Source: Rhopalosiphum padi (taxonomy: Eukaryota > Arthropoda > Insecta > Hemiptera > Aphididae). From it: DNA of 64,000 bases. The notes beneath the pieces were generated by a model. That model worked only from the letters and a program-made list of their open reading frames with translations, searched no databases and had not been told where the DNA came from. The stretch lies in NCBI RefSeq assembly GCF_020882245.1, contig NC_083600.1, positions 7,068,001 through 7,132,000 on the forward strand. Reading direction: 5' to 3'. Position 1 is the stretch's first letter. Each line of letters opens with the position of its first letter. This document shows positions 41,014 to 53,000 of the stretch, piece by piece. Made by a program: the position numbers and the translations under genes.

Positions 41014-41629
41014 TTGTTTCTAAATAATGCCCACTTAGAATATTTAACTAAAATTAAAAATTATTTTAAATAATAAATAACAAAATATTAAAACAAATAA
41101 AAATGAGGTGTTTCATAACATTGAGGTGTTTGACATAAAAATTAAGGGACCAATATTAATTAATATTAAGTATGTAAGAGTAATTAATAATTATGAGCAA
41201 TAAGCATTGAGCACTGAGAAATAAATATTAAATAAATGAAAAATTTAAATCTATTCTACTATCATGGTAGTTAGTATATAGATACTATCTATATCCGTGG
41301 TACATACTTACTATTCTGTGCTATTATTATAGACACTACTGATGAAGATAACTTATCATTTATACCATGATATTCTGGGACCGTGGTCCGTGGTAATACC
41401 ATAGGTCTTTAACTAAAAGCCCCGCCTGACTCTTGTCAACATTGTAGCGGTGTCATCTACAATCAATTTGTGCCTTTGTGCGAGTACAATTAGTACATTA
41501 TTAATTATTATATTTATCAGATGTGAAATTTATTATTTATTTAATTTAATAAAATTAATTTCTCCATCTCAATTTTAAATTATTTGTTCTTAATCAATTT
41601 TAATTTTAACAAGTTGATGCGATTGAAGT
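41014..41629. promoter_or_regulatory. Shared upstream region of B3GALT6 and Abi
   Basis: The two start codons point away from each other across 616 bp, which must hold both 5'UTRs and core promoters. The part at about 41370-41500 is richer in GC (GGGACCGTGGTCCGTGG, AGCCCCGCCTGACTC, GTAGCGGTGTC) than the rest. No TATA box at a useful distance from either gene is obvious, which fits a bidirectional housekeeping promoter. The assignment rests on gene geometry and base composition. Confidence 0.5.
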
Positions 41630-44600
41630 ATGGCCATGTGGACGACATTTACAAATTCAGGTAGAACTAGTTTTAATATATTTTAAAAATGTATGATTTA
41701 ATTGATTATTATAACTGCGCTAGAGATTAATCACTGATCACACCAAACAAAGATCCATTACGTGTGTGTTAATCAACCAAGTCTTAAAACTACATAACTT
41801 TAAAATTATAATTTGAACCTTTTGAAAATATTAAAACTAGAATCTTTTATCTTTTTCTTAGTAACCGATATCGATATTTGTTGTTAGAGCATTCTTAAGT
41901 TCCAATTGTAAATGTACATAGATTTATAATTAATAAATTATAATACTCTTGTCCGTTAGGCATAAGTATATTATAACTCAAAACAGTCAGCCCATCACCA
42001 TGATAATTTCTCTATAATTTTGGACGTCTAGTGACGTTGATAACTAATAAAATTCAGTAGCGTATTTATGGGGAGAGATTAGGGAGATACATTTCCTCCC
42101 TTGATCCACCTTTTTTTAAACCATTTTCATATGGTTATAGTTGTTTTTTTTCCATTTATCACTATCAATAGGTAATAAAATTCTGAGCCATTTGGCATCA
42201 AAAATTTTAGTCGTATCTCCTCCCTTACAGAAATTATAAATACGCCACTGATAAAATTAATTCTAAAACTGTCATAAATGTACACCCATATAAATTGTTA
42301 TCAAATTGTGATATGGATTACTTCTAATAAATATATTATATAATATATATCAATATTTTATTAATTTATTATTTATTTAGCCTATTTATTTACCTCCACA
42401 TTACTTATGAAAATAAAATAGCATATTATACCAAAACATCACTAATTCATTAGGTTATAATTTATAATATTTGAAATGTACTTTCTTTGATATGTTTAGA
42501 AAATAATAAATATTTTTTTTTCAAAATGTTTCCAGGAACTTCGGATCCAAGTCGAGAATCAGGTTTAGGAAGTGATTCTGATAACATGGCTGAATTGGCA
42601 CAGCTTTTACAAGCTGATATACCAGAAGGTCGTAACAGCTTGTCAGACAGTCATGTAAATTTAGAACGTGTTGCTGAATACTGTGAAGGAAACTATTTTC
42701 AAGCTGAGAATAAACGATTGGCTTTAGAAGAAACAAAAAACTATACTACCCAGTCATTAGCTAGTGTTGCATATCAAATAAATACACTAGCTTATAACTT
42801 TTTGCAATTATTGGACCTTCAAACAGTTCAACTATCTGAAATGGATAGTCAAATCAACCACATTGCTCAAGTAATCTTTTTCATATAGATTTATATACTG
42901 AATTATTACTTTCTACGGCGTATAATATATAATATACATAAATATATATAATTCTCCAATGATGCTCACCCACATTTTTTAATTTAATAATGAATTTTTC
43001 AAATTCTTGTGATTTTTAGTCTCACTTAAGGAGGGAGTGTCCATTAGTGATACAAACTTCTTTTTTCAATTTATCTAATGGATCATTTTTTTTATTATTT
43101 TATGTTAAAGTTCCTAAATCAGAATTTGTATAAGCATAAGCGTGTGCATAGGGAAGGCAGCTCCTCTGCGAGATTTTTCACTTCCTTTGATCTTTTATTA
43201 TACATTAATACCTACCAATTTTTGATAATATTTAAATAATATGTTCAAATATTCAATATTGGTATACTGGTACTTATGCTATTCGAAAATAGTAAATATT
43301 AAATAATATTAAAATCCACAATTAGTGTGAAATGACATACATTAGCAATCCTTATTAAAATTTAATTTTGGATACAAACAAAACAAAATACACATTTAAA
43401 ATTTATGAAGAAGTAATAAAAATGTTTAAAACATTAGGTCCTACAGCTAAACGACATTTATGGAACTATAATAAAACATTTTACCTATTTTAAAAGTTGT
43501 TCAAATTATGTTTTCTTATTTATTAATTTTTTTTATTATGTCTTCTTGACCGTTAAAAATATTATTATTAAAAATGACTTATTGAAAATTCTTTTGGTAA
43601 TTTTATGTTTAACCTAACTCTTAACTGTATAGAACAATACCATGGTTTAATAGAACCATATACTTGATTTTGTGTGAAGATTTATTTAAATTATCATTGC
43701 CTCACATTAAGGTATTAGCTGGAAAAATCGGGGGAGGAGTTTGGAGTCTAGACCTCCTTAGCTAAGGTATTGCCTCTCCTGCTAAGAAGATCTGCGCACG
43801 CTTATGTGAATAAGTATTTTCTCAATTATTAGAATCTTTATTTTAAAGATAATAGTCCTTCAAAATTGATTTACAAAAATATAAAATGTTCTAAGATCTA
43901 GTGTTGTGTTTATTACACATTAATCATTTTTACAAATTATAAATGTTAATAGATTAAATTAATTACTAAAATATTCAAATTTCCATATCTCCCATCAGTA
44001 GCGTACTTAGACCTGAATTTTTTTTTTTTATGTGGCGGGGTGTTAATTTTTAAATAAACAATTTGGATGACAAAAAATATACATCTCCTAAGAAATTAAT
44101 TCCTTCTAAAAATTGCATAGGTGTATCCCCTCCGTAAGTACTTAAAAACTACTCATTTAAAATTTGATTATAATTCATCAATAATTTCTCATGATTAGGT
44201 TATACATGTATAATATGTATAAGTTGGGTAATTTCATAATGAGTACTTAAATACTAATTATAAAAATTATATCGTATTTTATTTTTTTAGAATGTAATGA
44301 TTCACAAAGAAAAAGTTGCTAGACGAGAAATTGGTGTGTTAACAGCAAATAAAACGACCAACCGTCAATATAAAATTATTGCACCAGCTAATCCAGAAAA
44401 GCCTATTAAATATGTTAGAAAACCAATTGATTTTACAGGTATCTATTCATTTTATTTTGGGAATATAATCCACATAACTAATTAAATTTGTTTTTATTAT
44501 TATTTTAAGTGTTATGAGTAGAGAGGCTGTTTAGTAACAGAACTGTCAAAAAAATGTGTAGTTTTAGAAATCATTTTAAATTATTGTTTCAAATTGTATT

Positions 44601-45889
44601 TAATTTATATACATTTTATTTTACAGCACTTGATGATATTGGCCATGGTGTTCGTAATACTCCTCGTATGGTCCGTCAACCAATTTCAAACAGTTCCAGT
44701 GCTTCAACTAATATGTCATCTGTTGGTCCTGCTCCTACAATCAAACCACCTACTCCTCCAGCGATAATACGAGCTACTGGATCATTGAGTAAAGGGTCTC
44801 GTGAATATCGTACACCTCCCGCTGTTGCTCCACCTCAAGTTCCCAGTCATTATGCTCCTAATTATCCTCTTGGCCATGTCAGACGCGAAAAGGGACCTGG
44901 TTATAATACTCTGCCTCTACATCACACATCCTCGTCTAGTAGCATACAACCATCTCCAATCATTGGCATGGTACATCCAATGCAGCAGTCTGAACAACCA
45001 TCATCTTTAAATTCTATGCCTCGTATGTATTTTTAAATTTTTATTATGTATCTAACGTATAATCTATAATTATTTATCCTTAATATATTTTAGCTCCGCC
45101 ATCTCCTCATACATTAAATACAAGAATGGGAGTTGGACCAGATTTGTTGGATCATCATCTTCATCAGACTCCTTTTTCATCAAATACTGACCACTACCGT
45201 TCAAATAGTTCTCAACAGTCATCTACTGATCATTATCGTTCAAACATCCCTCAACAGCCATCTACGGATCATTATCGCTCAAATACATCGCAATTATCAT
45301 CTACTGACCATTATCGTTCAAATTTATCTCAACAATCATCCACTGATCATTATCGTTCAAACATCCCTCAACAGCCATCTACGGATCATTATCGCTCAAA
45401 TATTCCCCAGCTAACATCTACTGACCACTACCGTGCAAATACCTCACAGTTACCAGGTATCTTAAAAAACTCATCACAATATCATTCTTCATCTGCTGTA
45501 GTCACTTCCCCTCAACAACAACATACTAGACAAGCATCAGCTTCTCCACCTTTGCCACCACCTCCAGAAGATCATTTTGGTCATATTGCTGCTGGCCCAA
45601 TTGTACCCCAAGAACCTGATCTTCCTGGATGGGTTCCTAAGAATTATTTGGAAAAAGGTAAGTTTAAAATTTCTTAGACATGTACATTATACATACTAAA
45701 TTGTAATAAATTATTTATATTTTAGTAATTGCAATTTATGATTATTATGCTGATAAAGACGATGAATTAAGTTTTCAAGAAAATTCAGTTATTTATGTCT
45801 TAAAGAAAAATGATGATGGTTGGTGGGAAGGTGTAATGGACGGCATTACAGGCTTATTCCCAGGAAATTATGTTGAAGGCTGTAAATAA
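41630..45889 (+). CDS. Abl interactor (Abi), WAVE complex subunit
   Basis: Abi is the adaptor of the WAVE/SCAR complex and an Abl kinase partner, linking Rac to Arp2/3 actin assembly. Exons: 41630-41660, 42536-42870, 44291-44438, 44627-45022, 45094-45657, 45726-45889 (1638 nt, 545 aa). The conserved N-terminal helical region starts at MAELAQLLQADIPEG and includes the highly conserved TTQSLASVAYQIN, HKEKVARREIG and APANPEKPIKYVRKPIDF. A Ser/Pro-rich linker follows, with a seven-unit 13-residue repeat TDHYRSN.. (45186-45458) and PPLPPPPEDHF. The SH3 domain is at about residues 493-543 (VIAIYDYYADKDDELSF to GLFPGNYVE). The first exon gives an in-frame 29-residue extension (MAMWTTFTNSG) before the usual Met (42586); either start is possible. 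Intron 1 carries a hAT MITE. AATAAA is at 46224-46229. Confidence 0.96.
42055..42250. mobile_element. hAT-type MITE in Abi intron 1, 196 bp
   Basis: The ends CAGTAGCGTATTTATGGGG and AATTATAAATACGCCACTG are inverted repeats of the CAGTGGCGTA class. They are flanked by a perfect 8-bp duplication, ATAAAATT at 42047-42054 and 42251-42258. Subterminal (G)GGAGATAC is also inverted (GGGAGATAC and GTATCTCCTCCC). There is no coding capacity. Its end sequence matches the family at 20905 and partial ends near 43995 and 62196. Confidence 0.9.
43135..43806. repeat. Degenerate inverted-repeat element in Abi intron 2
   Basis: CATAAGCGTGTGCATAGG at the left and, reversed, CATAAGCGTGCGCAGATC at the right are near-matching ends about 670 bp apart. 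GC-rich words AAGGCAGCTCCTCTGC and TTGCCTCTCCTGC are also roughly inverted. The interior is AT-rich with no ORF. No target duplication could be fixed, so this may be an old non-autonomous DNA element or two unrelated repeat ends. Confidence 0.4.
43993..44130. repeat. Partial hAT-type MITE end
   Basis: CAGTAGCGTACTTAGACC near 43997 matches the terminal repeat of the elements at 20905 and 42055. Downstream, GTGTATCCCCTCCGTAAGTAC resembles the inner part of an opposite end, but the final CGCCACTG is missing. I read it as a truncated copy, with approximate boundaries. Confidence 0.45.
45186..45458 (+). repeat. In-frame 39-bp minisatellite, seven units, in Abi
   Basis: Seven exact-length 39-bp units (273 bp) encode TDHYRSNxxQQxS-type 13-mers in the Abi linker. 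Units 2 and 5 are identical at the nucleotide level. Units 3 and 6 both begin ACGGATCATTATCGCTCAAATA. Units 1, 4 and 7 all begin ACTGACCA. The array therefore has a higher-order period of three units (117 bp), indicating duplication of a trimer after the first expansion. Each unit supplies one Tyr in DHYR. Confidence 0.95.
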
Positions 45890-48078
45890 AACATTTTTAC
45901 ATTTACTGTTAAAAGCTTTAATATAAATTTAATATTATTACTACTCTAATAATAATATAATAACATGGTAAATTTTATTAAAGAGCTATAAACAAAATAA
46001 GTTTAAGCTTAAATTTAAAATTTAATTATGTATTTACAATTTAATCAAGATAGTAGTTTTTAAACTAGTTATAATATTTTATTTGAATAAGTGTTCTTTA
46101 ATAATTATCTAATATGTGTAATGACTAATTATAATATTTCATAAATTTTATATTTAATGTATAAACTATATATTAAATTAATGGGGAATAATATAGCGAT
46201 ATATAATCATTATAAATAGGCAAAATAAATCCATTGAATAATTCTTTACTTTTATTTATTTCCATTGCTTGTTTGTTAGTATTTAATATTTTTATGTATT
46301 AATTTAAAAATATACTTCAAATTAAATGTATTATTAAAAATATTAATTGCACTTTGTACACAAATATACATTTATTTTTTTTATTTGTATAATTAATGGT
46401 ATAATTATTATTTAATTACATTTTATAATGATTTATTTTAAATTAAATTGACTACTGCAATAATTGTTATTGAAATTATACAATCATATTTATTAATATA
46501 TTTTATTTAAAAATATTAAAAATTTTTTTTAATTATTTCCTAATTAGAATTATGAGCTTATTTTACTTTGATTTAAACCAAAATTTGAAAGATAGCTTTC
46601 TGGTATAATGCTTAAGGATTTTGAATATGTGTATCCTTCTTTTTGAAAAAAATTGTAATTTAAAAATTACTTGTTTTTATATAAAATTCAGTCACATTAA
46701 ATCTAGTAATGTTGTAAGTACTGTCTACAGAAAAACTAGTAATACTCACACTTTTTAATTTATAGCTTTGTACTGCATTTTCAGATTACTAAAATTATAA
46801 TAGATAAAAATAACATTGAATTTACTCTATACGTTTATAATATCCAATTTAATCTTTGTAACTTGCGATTAACATGTTATCTAAATAATTTATAATCTTA
46901 TGGGCCAGTGAACCCAATTAATTTATAGATGTTTTTATGAAGTATTCATGGGAATATTGTAAAATAATTTTTATATTGATCTATTTGAGATTATATATAA
47001 AATAATTAGGATTGACTTCAAAGTTTAATCCTCTCATTATTTAAATAACTGCCTGTTAATACAGTTAGTTTAATCTTTAATGAAAGCAAGCAAATTAAAT
47101 GCACGTAACCAATAGTATGATTTTACTATCTAAAGTGTGTTGATACAAATTATAAGTTAAAAGTATTTTTACAGCCCTGATTATATTTATACATACCTAT
47201 CAAAACGATTGCATAAATTTGTAATTTTTACCATTGAAAAATATTTTTAAAAATGTTGATGTAATACATTTTTTTAAATTTTTCTAAGATATTCAATTTC
47301 ATATTCATAAAAAACATAAAATTACTTACCTATTGTTTGGTACTTTTTTGTGGTGGGGGGGTTGGGGTGATAAAAATTTTAACTAGAGATTTCCTACCCT
47401 AAGTTATTTGAATTCTAATCACTAAACTTGACCTTAAGTATTTACGAGCATTTGGCAGTAAGATGTCAATTTTCATTTTTTTTTTTACTTGTTTATCAAA
47501 AGTTTACGTAACAATTAAAAATAAATTGTTTAATTGTCACGTACCTGCATGTGAGCATTTCGAGCACTACGAGTTACGACCTCAACATTATTATGCAATA
47601 ATTGCAATAAAATAATAATATTATGATGAAGGGCAACCGCGGGTGTTCATGCCCCCGCTATTTTAGATTTTACATTATTTATACTTTTGGCTTCCCCCCC
47701 CCCAGTTTATATTACTGCGAGCGCACTTGATTATGATCTAAAACTACGATTGTTATGAAGTATGATAATGGTTATCAGACATATTTATACTATAAACAAT
47801 AATATTATACAAGCTGTAGTCTGTTGTTCGTGATCATGCTCATACCTACTGATCCAAACAATTTTGGACATGCGTATTGACTATATATTAACTTAAGTAA
47901 TAAGAACAACTACTAACCAATGCGTGTACAACTAAAATGAGTGTAAATGTGTATTTTGTCATGTTACACAAAACCTCATCACTCGAAAATTCAAGACCAG
48001 TCGTTTAGTGTTTATATTTAACACAGTATGTAACGGCAATTGGTAGGTAGGAAGTTACTGTTGTTCTTATAAACGACA
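45890..48078. other. Abi 3'UTR and intergenic DNA with repeat remnants
   Basis: The Abi 3'UTR opens this stretch; AATAAA at 46224-46229, followed by T-rich sequence, is a plausible end. No further gene is seen before 48079. GC-rich pieces at about 47350-47395 (GGTGGGGGGGTTGGGGTG) and 47625-47720 (CAACCGCGGGTG, a C tract, GCGAGCGCAC) look like fragments of dispersed repeats. Confidence 0.55.
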
Positions 48079-49754
48079 ATGATGTTGACCACACCAACAA
48101 ATGTCGCGTCGAAAAAAACGCAATGCATAGCACTTCTCGTACCCGTCTTTTTACCAGCAATTCACATACTGATTCTGGATAAATTCTGGAGCGACTTCAA
48201 TGTGAACGTCAACAAGGAACACTGCACTTGTTCCTGTTGGGACACTGTGTTCAAAGGTACGCTTAACTCTGCGTACATTTGTATATAGGATTTTAAATCA
48301 AATAATTAATAATTTAAATCGGGGACAAACTTTTTGTTTTAGGTCCTTACGAAGCAGGTGTTGCTAGATATAAACACATGTACTTCAATGCTACAGATAA
48401 TACATTTAAAATCTGGGCGATTACGGCGGTTTGTACTATTGTGTTATATGAATGTGTAAAAAATGTTGTCAGGCTATGCCTCGACAAGCAGATACGCTAC
48501 AACATGATGTTGTTATTTACTTTGTCGATGTTCTCTCACTATTACTCGTGGTTAGTTACACACAGCATATAGACTTGTGTTTACTAGCTGCTAAGCTTTG
48601 ACAATGCAATGTTTTCAAGGTGGTCGTTTGTCAACTATTGGAACGACGATTTTTATTCACAATGGAATCATCAGATATTCTTCACTATTACTGAACTCTA
48701 TTCTACAGGCATTTTGTATACAATATGTGATCGCAGAAAAGAAATAAAGAAATTTCATTTGTTTTCTATCATAACTGTGGGCTTAACACATATGTTGGCT
48801 GCTGGCTTTGATCAGTTTGTTATTAATGTAATAGGAGGAAGTGGATTTGCACATCAAGTAAGATTGTTTTTATAAATTAGTTATAGTTATAGCCAAGAAT
48901 ATAGTAAAATAAAAAAGATATATTATATTTAATCTAATCTCTAATATAAGGTAATTAATCAACTTTTACTAGGAATTGAATAAATGACCTCATTCAATGC
49001 TAAACCTATGTTAGGTTAGGCTTAACTGTGATCAATCAACTCTTATTAATTATACATTAGAATAATACAAGTTCATACTAAGAGAACATCAGGTTTAGTA
49101 CACATATTCATTAATAAGTAATACGTGTATATAGGGTGTGTCATTAATTATTAGTATTGTCAGTTTTACAACACTAACACTATATTTTACAATATATAAG
49201 TGTTTTAACTATGAATTTGTACTTGATAAAGTTTTTTTATTTTAAAAACTTAAGAAATCAATTTTTAGCTTAAAAAATAAAATATATTTTTAACTTGTGG
49301 TTTATTCTGGATGACATCCCAATGCCATTTCTTTATTATCTGAATAATGAGGAATCAGGTTGATGTTTTGAATAGTCATTTTAAATGTGCCAGATGAATT
49401 TGAAATGTTATTTTCTTTTTTATAAAAGAAAACTTTAATAAAAATGTATTATCAATATTAGATGTCAATTTGATTTTATTAATATGCAAGTCAGATGTAG
49501 TAAATATTGATATATTGTTCATATTATTCTTAATATAGATTTTAGGTAACTCACAATAGTTTTATTTTTAGGTAATAAGAGATGTCTTTTTGATGATACC
49601 AGATATATTAAACATCATTATACCATTATTTGAAATAAAAAAACGAAGATCTGCAATCAAAAATCGTTATGCTGATGATCCAAGCAGTTTCAAAGAAATA
49701 TTGTTACTAGTAATAATAGTAACTTCTGGGTTGATAATTGTTTCATTTCTTTAA
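48079..49754 (+). CDS. Multi-pass membrane protein of unrecognised family
   Basis: Four coding exons: 48079-48256, 48343-48550, 48620-48857, 49572-49754 (807 nt, 268 aa), all GT-AG and in frame. The protein has about six to seven hydrophobic segments: residues 17-33, two around 85-135 (IWAITAVCTIVLYE, MMLLFTLSMFSHYYSW), three more in the middle and C-terminal half (FFTITELYSTGILY, IITVGLTHMLAA, FLMIPDILNIIIPLF), and a terminal one (LLLVIIVTSGLIIVSFL). After the first segment comes a compact Cys cluster, HCTCSCWD (C49, C51, C53). NYWNDDFYSQWNHQ is a striking polar/aromatic loop. I do not recognise the family and assign no function. The regular exon structure and balanced composition support a real gene. 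AATAAA lies only 23 bp after the stop (49777-49782), a very short 3'UTR. Confidence 0.85.
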
Positions 49755-50085
49755 TAGGCATTTATTTTTTTTAACTAATAAAACCTATGTATATATTTAT
49801 ATTTTTATGAATTGCTTAAATACAATACAATTTGGTAACATTTGAAATTGGTGCATTTGTGTTTGAGGTAGTGCAAAAAAAAGACATTAACATTTTAAAA
49901 CGACATATGTGACACAAGTAAATATACCTACATTATATAAATTTAACAATAATGATTCGGGACAGTTTAACATGGATGTGCATTGTAAGTATATATTGTA
50001 CAAACATAGTATCTAACTGTTGCAGAAATAAAATCATACTGTATGACAACCTAACAATGTTACAATGTTGGAACAACTATCCCAT

Positions 50086-53000
50086 TTATTCTCCATCAAC
50101 TTGATCAGTTTTTCTAAAATAAAATAAAACAATATAAATGAATTAAACAAAACTAAAATTTGTATTTGAATTTAAAAAAATAAATATGATTCCTACAGGT
50201 TACATTTATCCAGATTTAGTTTGTCAGACCTGTAAAAATTATTTAAATACTTAGTAGTTTATTTTAAACTAATGAATTGCATATATGAAATATAACTTAT
50301 ATTAAAAAAAAATTTTCTAGGGAATAAAATCTAAAGTTTTCTACAGAGAAATAAATTATATATAAAAAAAAAATTTAATTCTAAGATTAAAAATAATTAG
50401 GCAAAAATAGCAACAACAATTATAAATAATTAATGCACATCAATAAAATATATACATACATCATACATAGACATATTACAGGCAGTAAAATATAAAAATA
50501 GATTATTTGAAACAAATTTTATAAATACATGCAATAAATTACAAATTAAAAAAAATAGTTAATATCCCACAGTTAAATTATTCATAATATGCAATTAAAT
50601 AAAAAATATATTCAAAAATTAAATTATAAAATAAACTTTTAAATAAGAGTTACAATGAAAATTACTTTTACTTTAGCTTATTAAATACAATATTCACTAC
50701 TAAAAATAAATTTTACTTTTAAATCAAACTTATGATTATTTTATTAACTATTAGGTAACATACATATTTTATCATGTACTTTATTAGTGGTGTATTTATA
50801 GCAAAATATTGATTCTTTTTTTATAAATACATTTTAATATCTTCATAATTATTTACAAAAAAGATCAATTGTATTATTTTTATTTTTTCTATTAAATATC
50901 CTAAATACACCACTATAATTTATTTAAATGTTAATAGCTAGGTGACTACAAAATATGAATAACTTACGTGTTGGTATTTAATTTCATTTGTTCAATTAAA
51001 TCACTTGGCTTTAATTCCCCAATACAAATTTTATGGATAGTTGTAAACAATGGAAAACTGAAAAATAAATTATGATATAATTAATTTTTTTTTTATTTTA
51101 ATGTAATGTTTAATATTACTCTTTTTCCATATTTTTATTTTTGAGCATAAAGTTTACTTCAGCAGCTGTGATTGGTCCTTGAAGTTTTTGTCCATTTAAC
51201 AACTCTTTTTCAAGTTCCTCAATAGACTAAATATGTAGTAATACATAAATTATAATTAATTAAAGTATGGTTGAATATTTTTCCAATTAATTATGTCCAT
51301 GTATTCTTTCAATATATATTTTATTCCTAATTCATAAATAGTTAATTTAATATTATTGGGAAAACATTTACATACAGATATGGACTGTGATTATATTATT
51401 AATACCTATATTACCATTATTTTATTATATTAGTTCATGATAATGAATTTAGATAATTATTATTCCTAATTACTTATTATTTATTTTCTAATTAATTTAA
51501 AATAGAAACTATTAAAATATTTTGTTGAAAACAAGATAATTATTAATTCAAATTATTTTGTTGTAAACAAAATAACCATTAAATTATGTTATTGAAGATT
51601 TAAAGAACAGCCATCGTTATTTTCTAACACACTACATAACAAACAAGACTTTGATCATCTAAACATAGCTAACAATTATGATTAAACAATAAAGAACTAT
51701 AAAAGACAAAGCAGCACGATACATGAGTTATTGAAAAAATGTAATCATACATTTTTAACATAAAAGTACATAAAAATAAATCTTGAATGAAAATCATAAA
51801 TATATCATAAGGTAGATGATTATCTTTATCTGAAACACTCATCTAAAAATTGTTTTCATAAATAATCAGAAAATCAGACCTAGTATAGATTTTTTTCCAA
51901 GACAAATGTATTAGAACAAATTAGTTTTGGCTGTCATATCATTATCTTAAATAATTTTAAAAAAAATTAATAATTAAAGTTTGTTGTCAAGATTGATGAA
52001 TATTATGTTGTTTTAAGTTCATTCGGTGTAGCAACAATTCAAATTACCTAACCAATACCTATGTAGATATAAATTCATAGAACTTCCACACTTAAGACAT
52101 GTATCATTTTCATTATTTGCCAAAACATAATTGCTAATTAAAAAATTTGTGATTGATTCGTCACTAGTAATAATTAAATAAAAATTTTTGCCAACATATT
52201 GAGTGTATGACTGCGTATATTGTAGTGTCGCACAATAAGTTATATACTGAGCATTGAAGTCCATATTTTTACAAAATGTCTAAGTATTGTAATCAAAAGT
52301 ATAAAGCCATAAAGATAAAATGTTCACCAAAGAAAAAGATTAAACTGTATCTAGATAAACTTAGACCTGTGTAAAAACCGGCCAGGCGTAGGTAGATTGC
52401 ATCCTACAGTGGCCGGTAGACCGTACACTATATGATATCCTTGGTTTTTAGCTCAAAATAAAAGTTTAAATTATGACATAAAATAAATCATATTTACTTT
52501 TCCTGATGTTACATAAGCTTCAGACACTTTTCTATTACGACCACCATAGCATGTAGTGATTAAATCAGCAACACCACATGATTCTAGGAATGTACCAAGT
52601 CGAGCTCCAGAGTAAAATGTGTCAACAAATTTAATCATTTCCATAAGACCTATACGTATTATGGCTGCTTTAGTGTTGTCTCCTAACTTCAAACCATCAA
52701 CAAAACCAGCTCCGACAGCCACAATATTCTAAATGTACAAAAAAGAAAAAAATTATATAAATACTATAATAAAAATTATTAATTTAATAAACTTAAGTTA
52801 AATACTTTTAGTGCACCACACGCTTCAACAGCTTCAACATCATCAACAACAGAAACACGGAAATAATCAGTCTGGATTACATCTTTAAGAATTTGTCCAA
52901 TTTTTTTATCTCTGCATCCTAAATAAAAACAAATGATTATGTTAATCTGACAATTCATACAAAAATGTTTTACCAATAGTGGTTTCACTAAATTTTTCAT

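Noticed and set aside
41869..41876. TATCGATA (DRE-like) site in Abi intron 1
   Set aside because: An 8-mer of this composition is expected a few times by chance in AT-rich DNA of this length, and it lies downstream of the first exon.
45133..45414. 93-codon + strand ORF overlapping the Abi repeat
   Set aside because: Out-of-frame reading of the 39-bp repeat; the other frame encodes conserved Abi.
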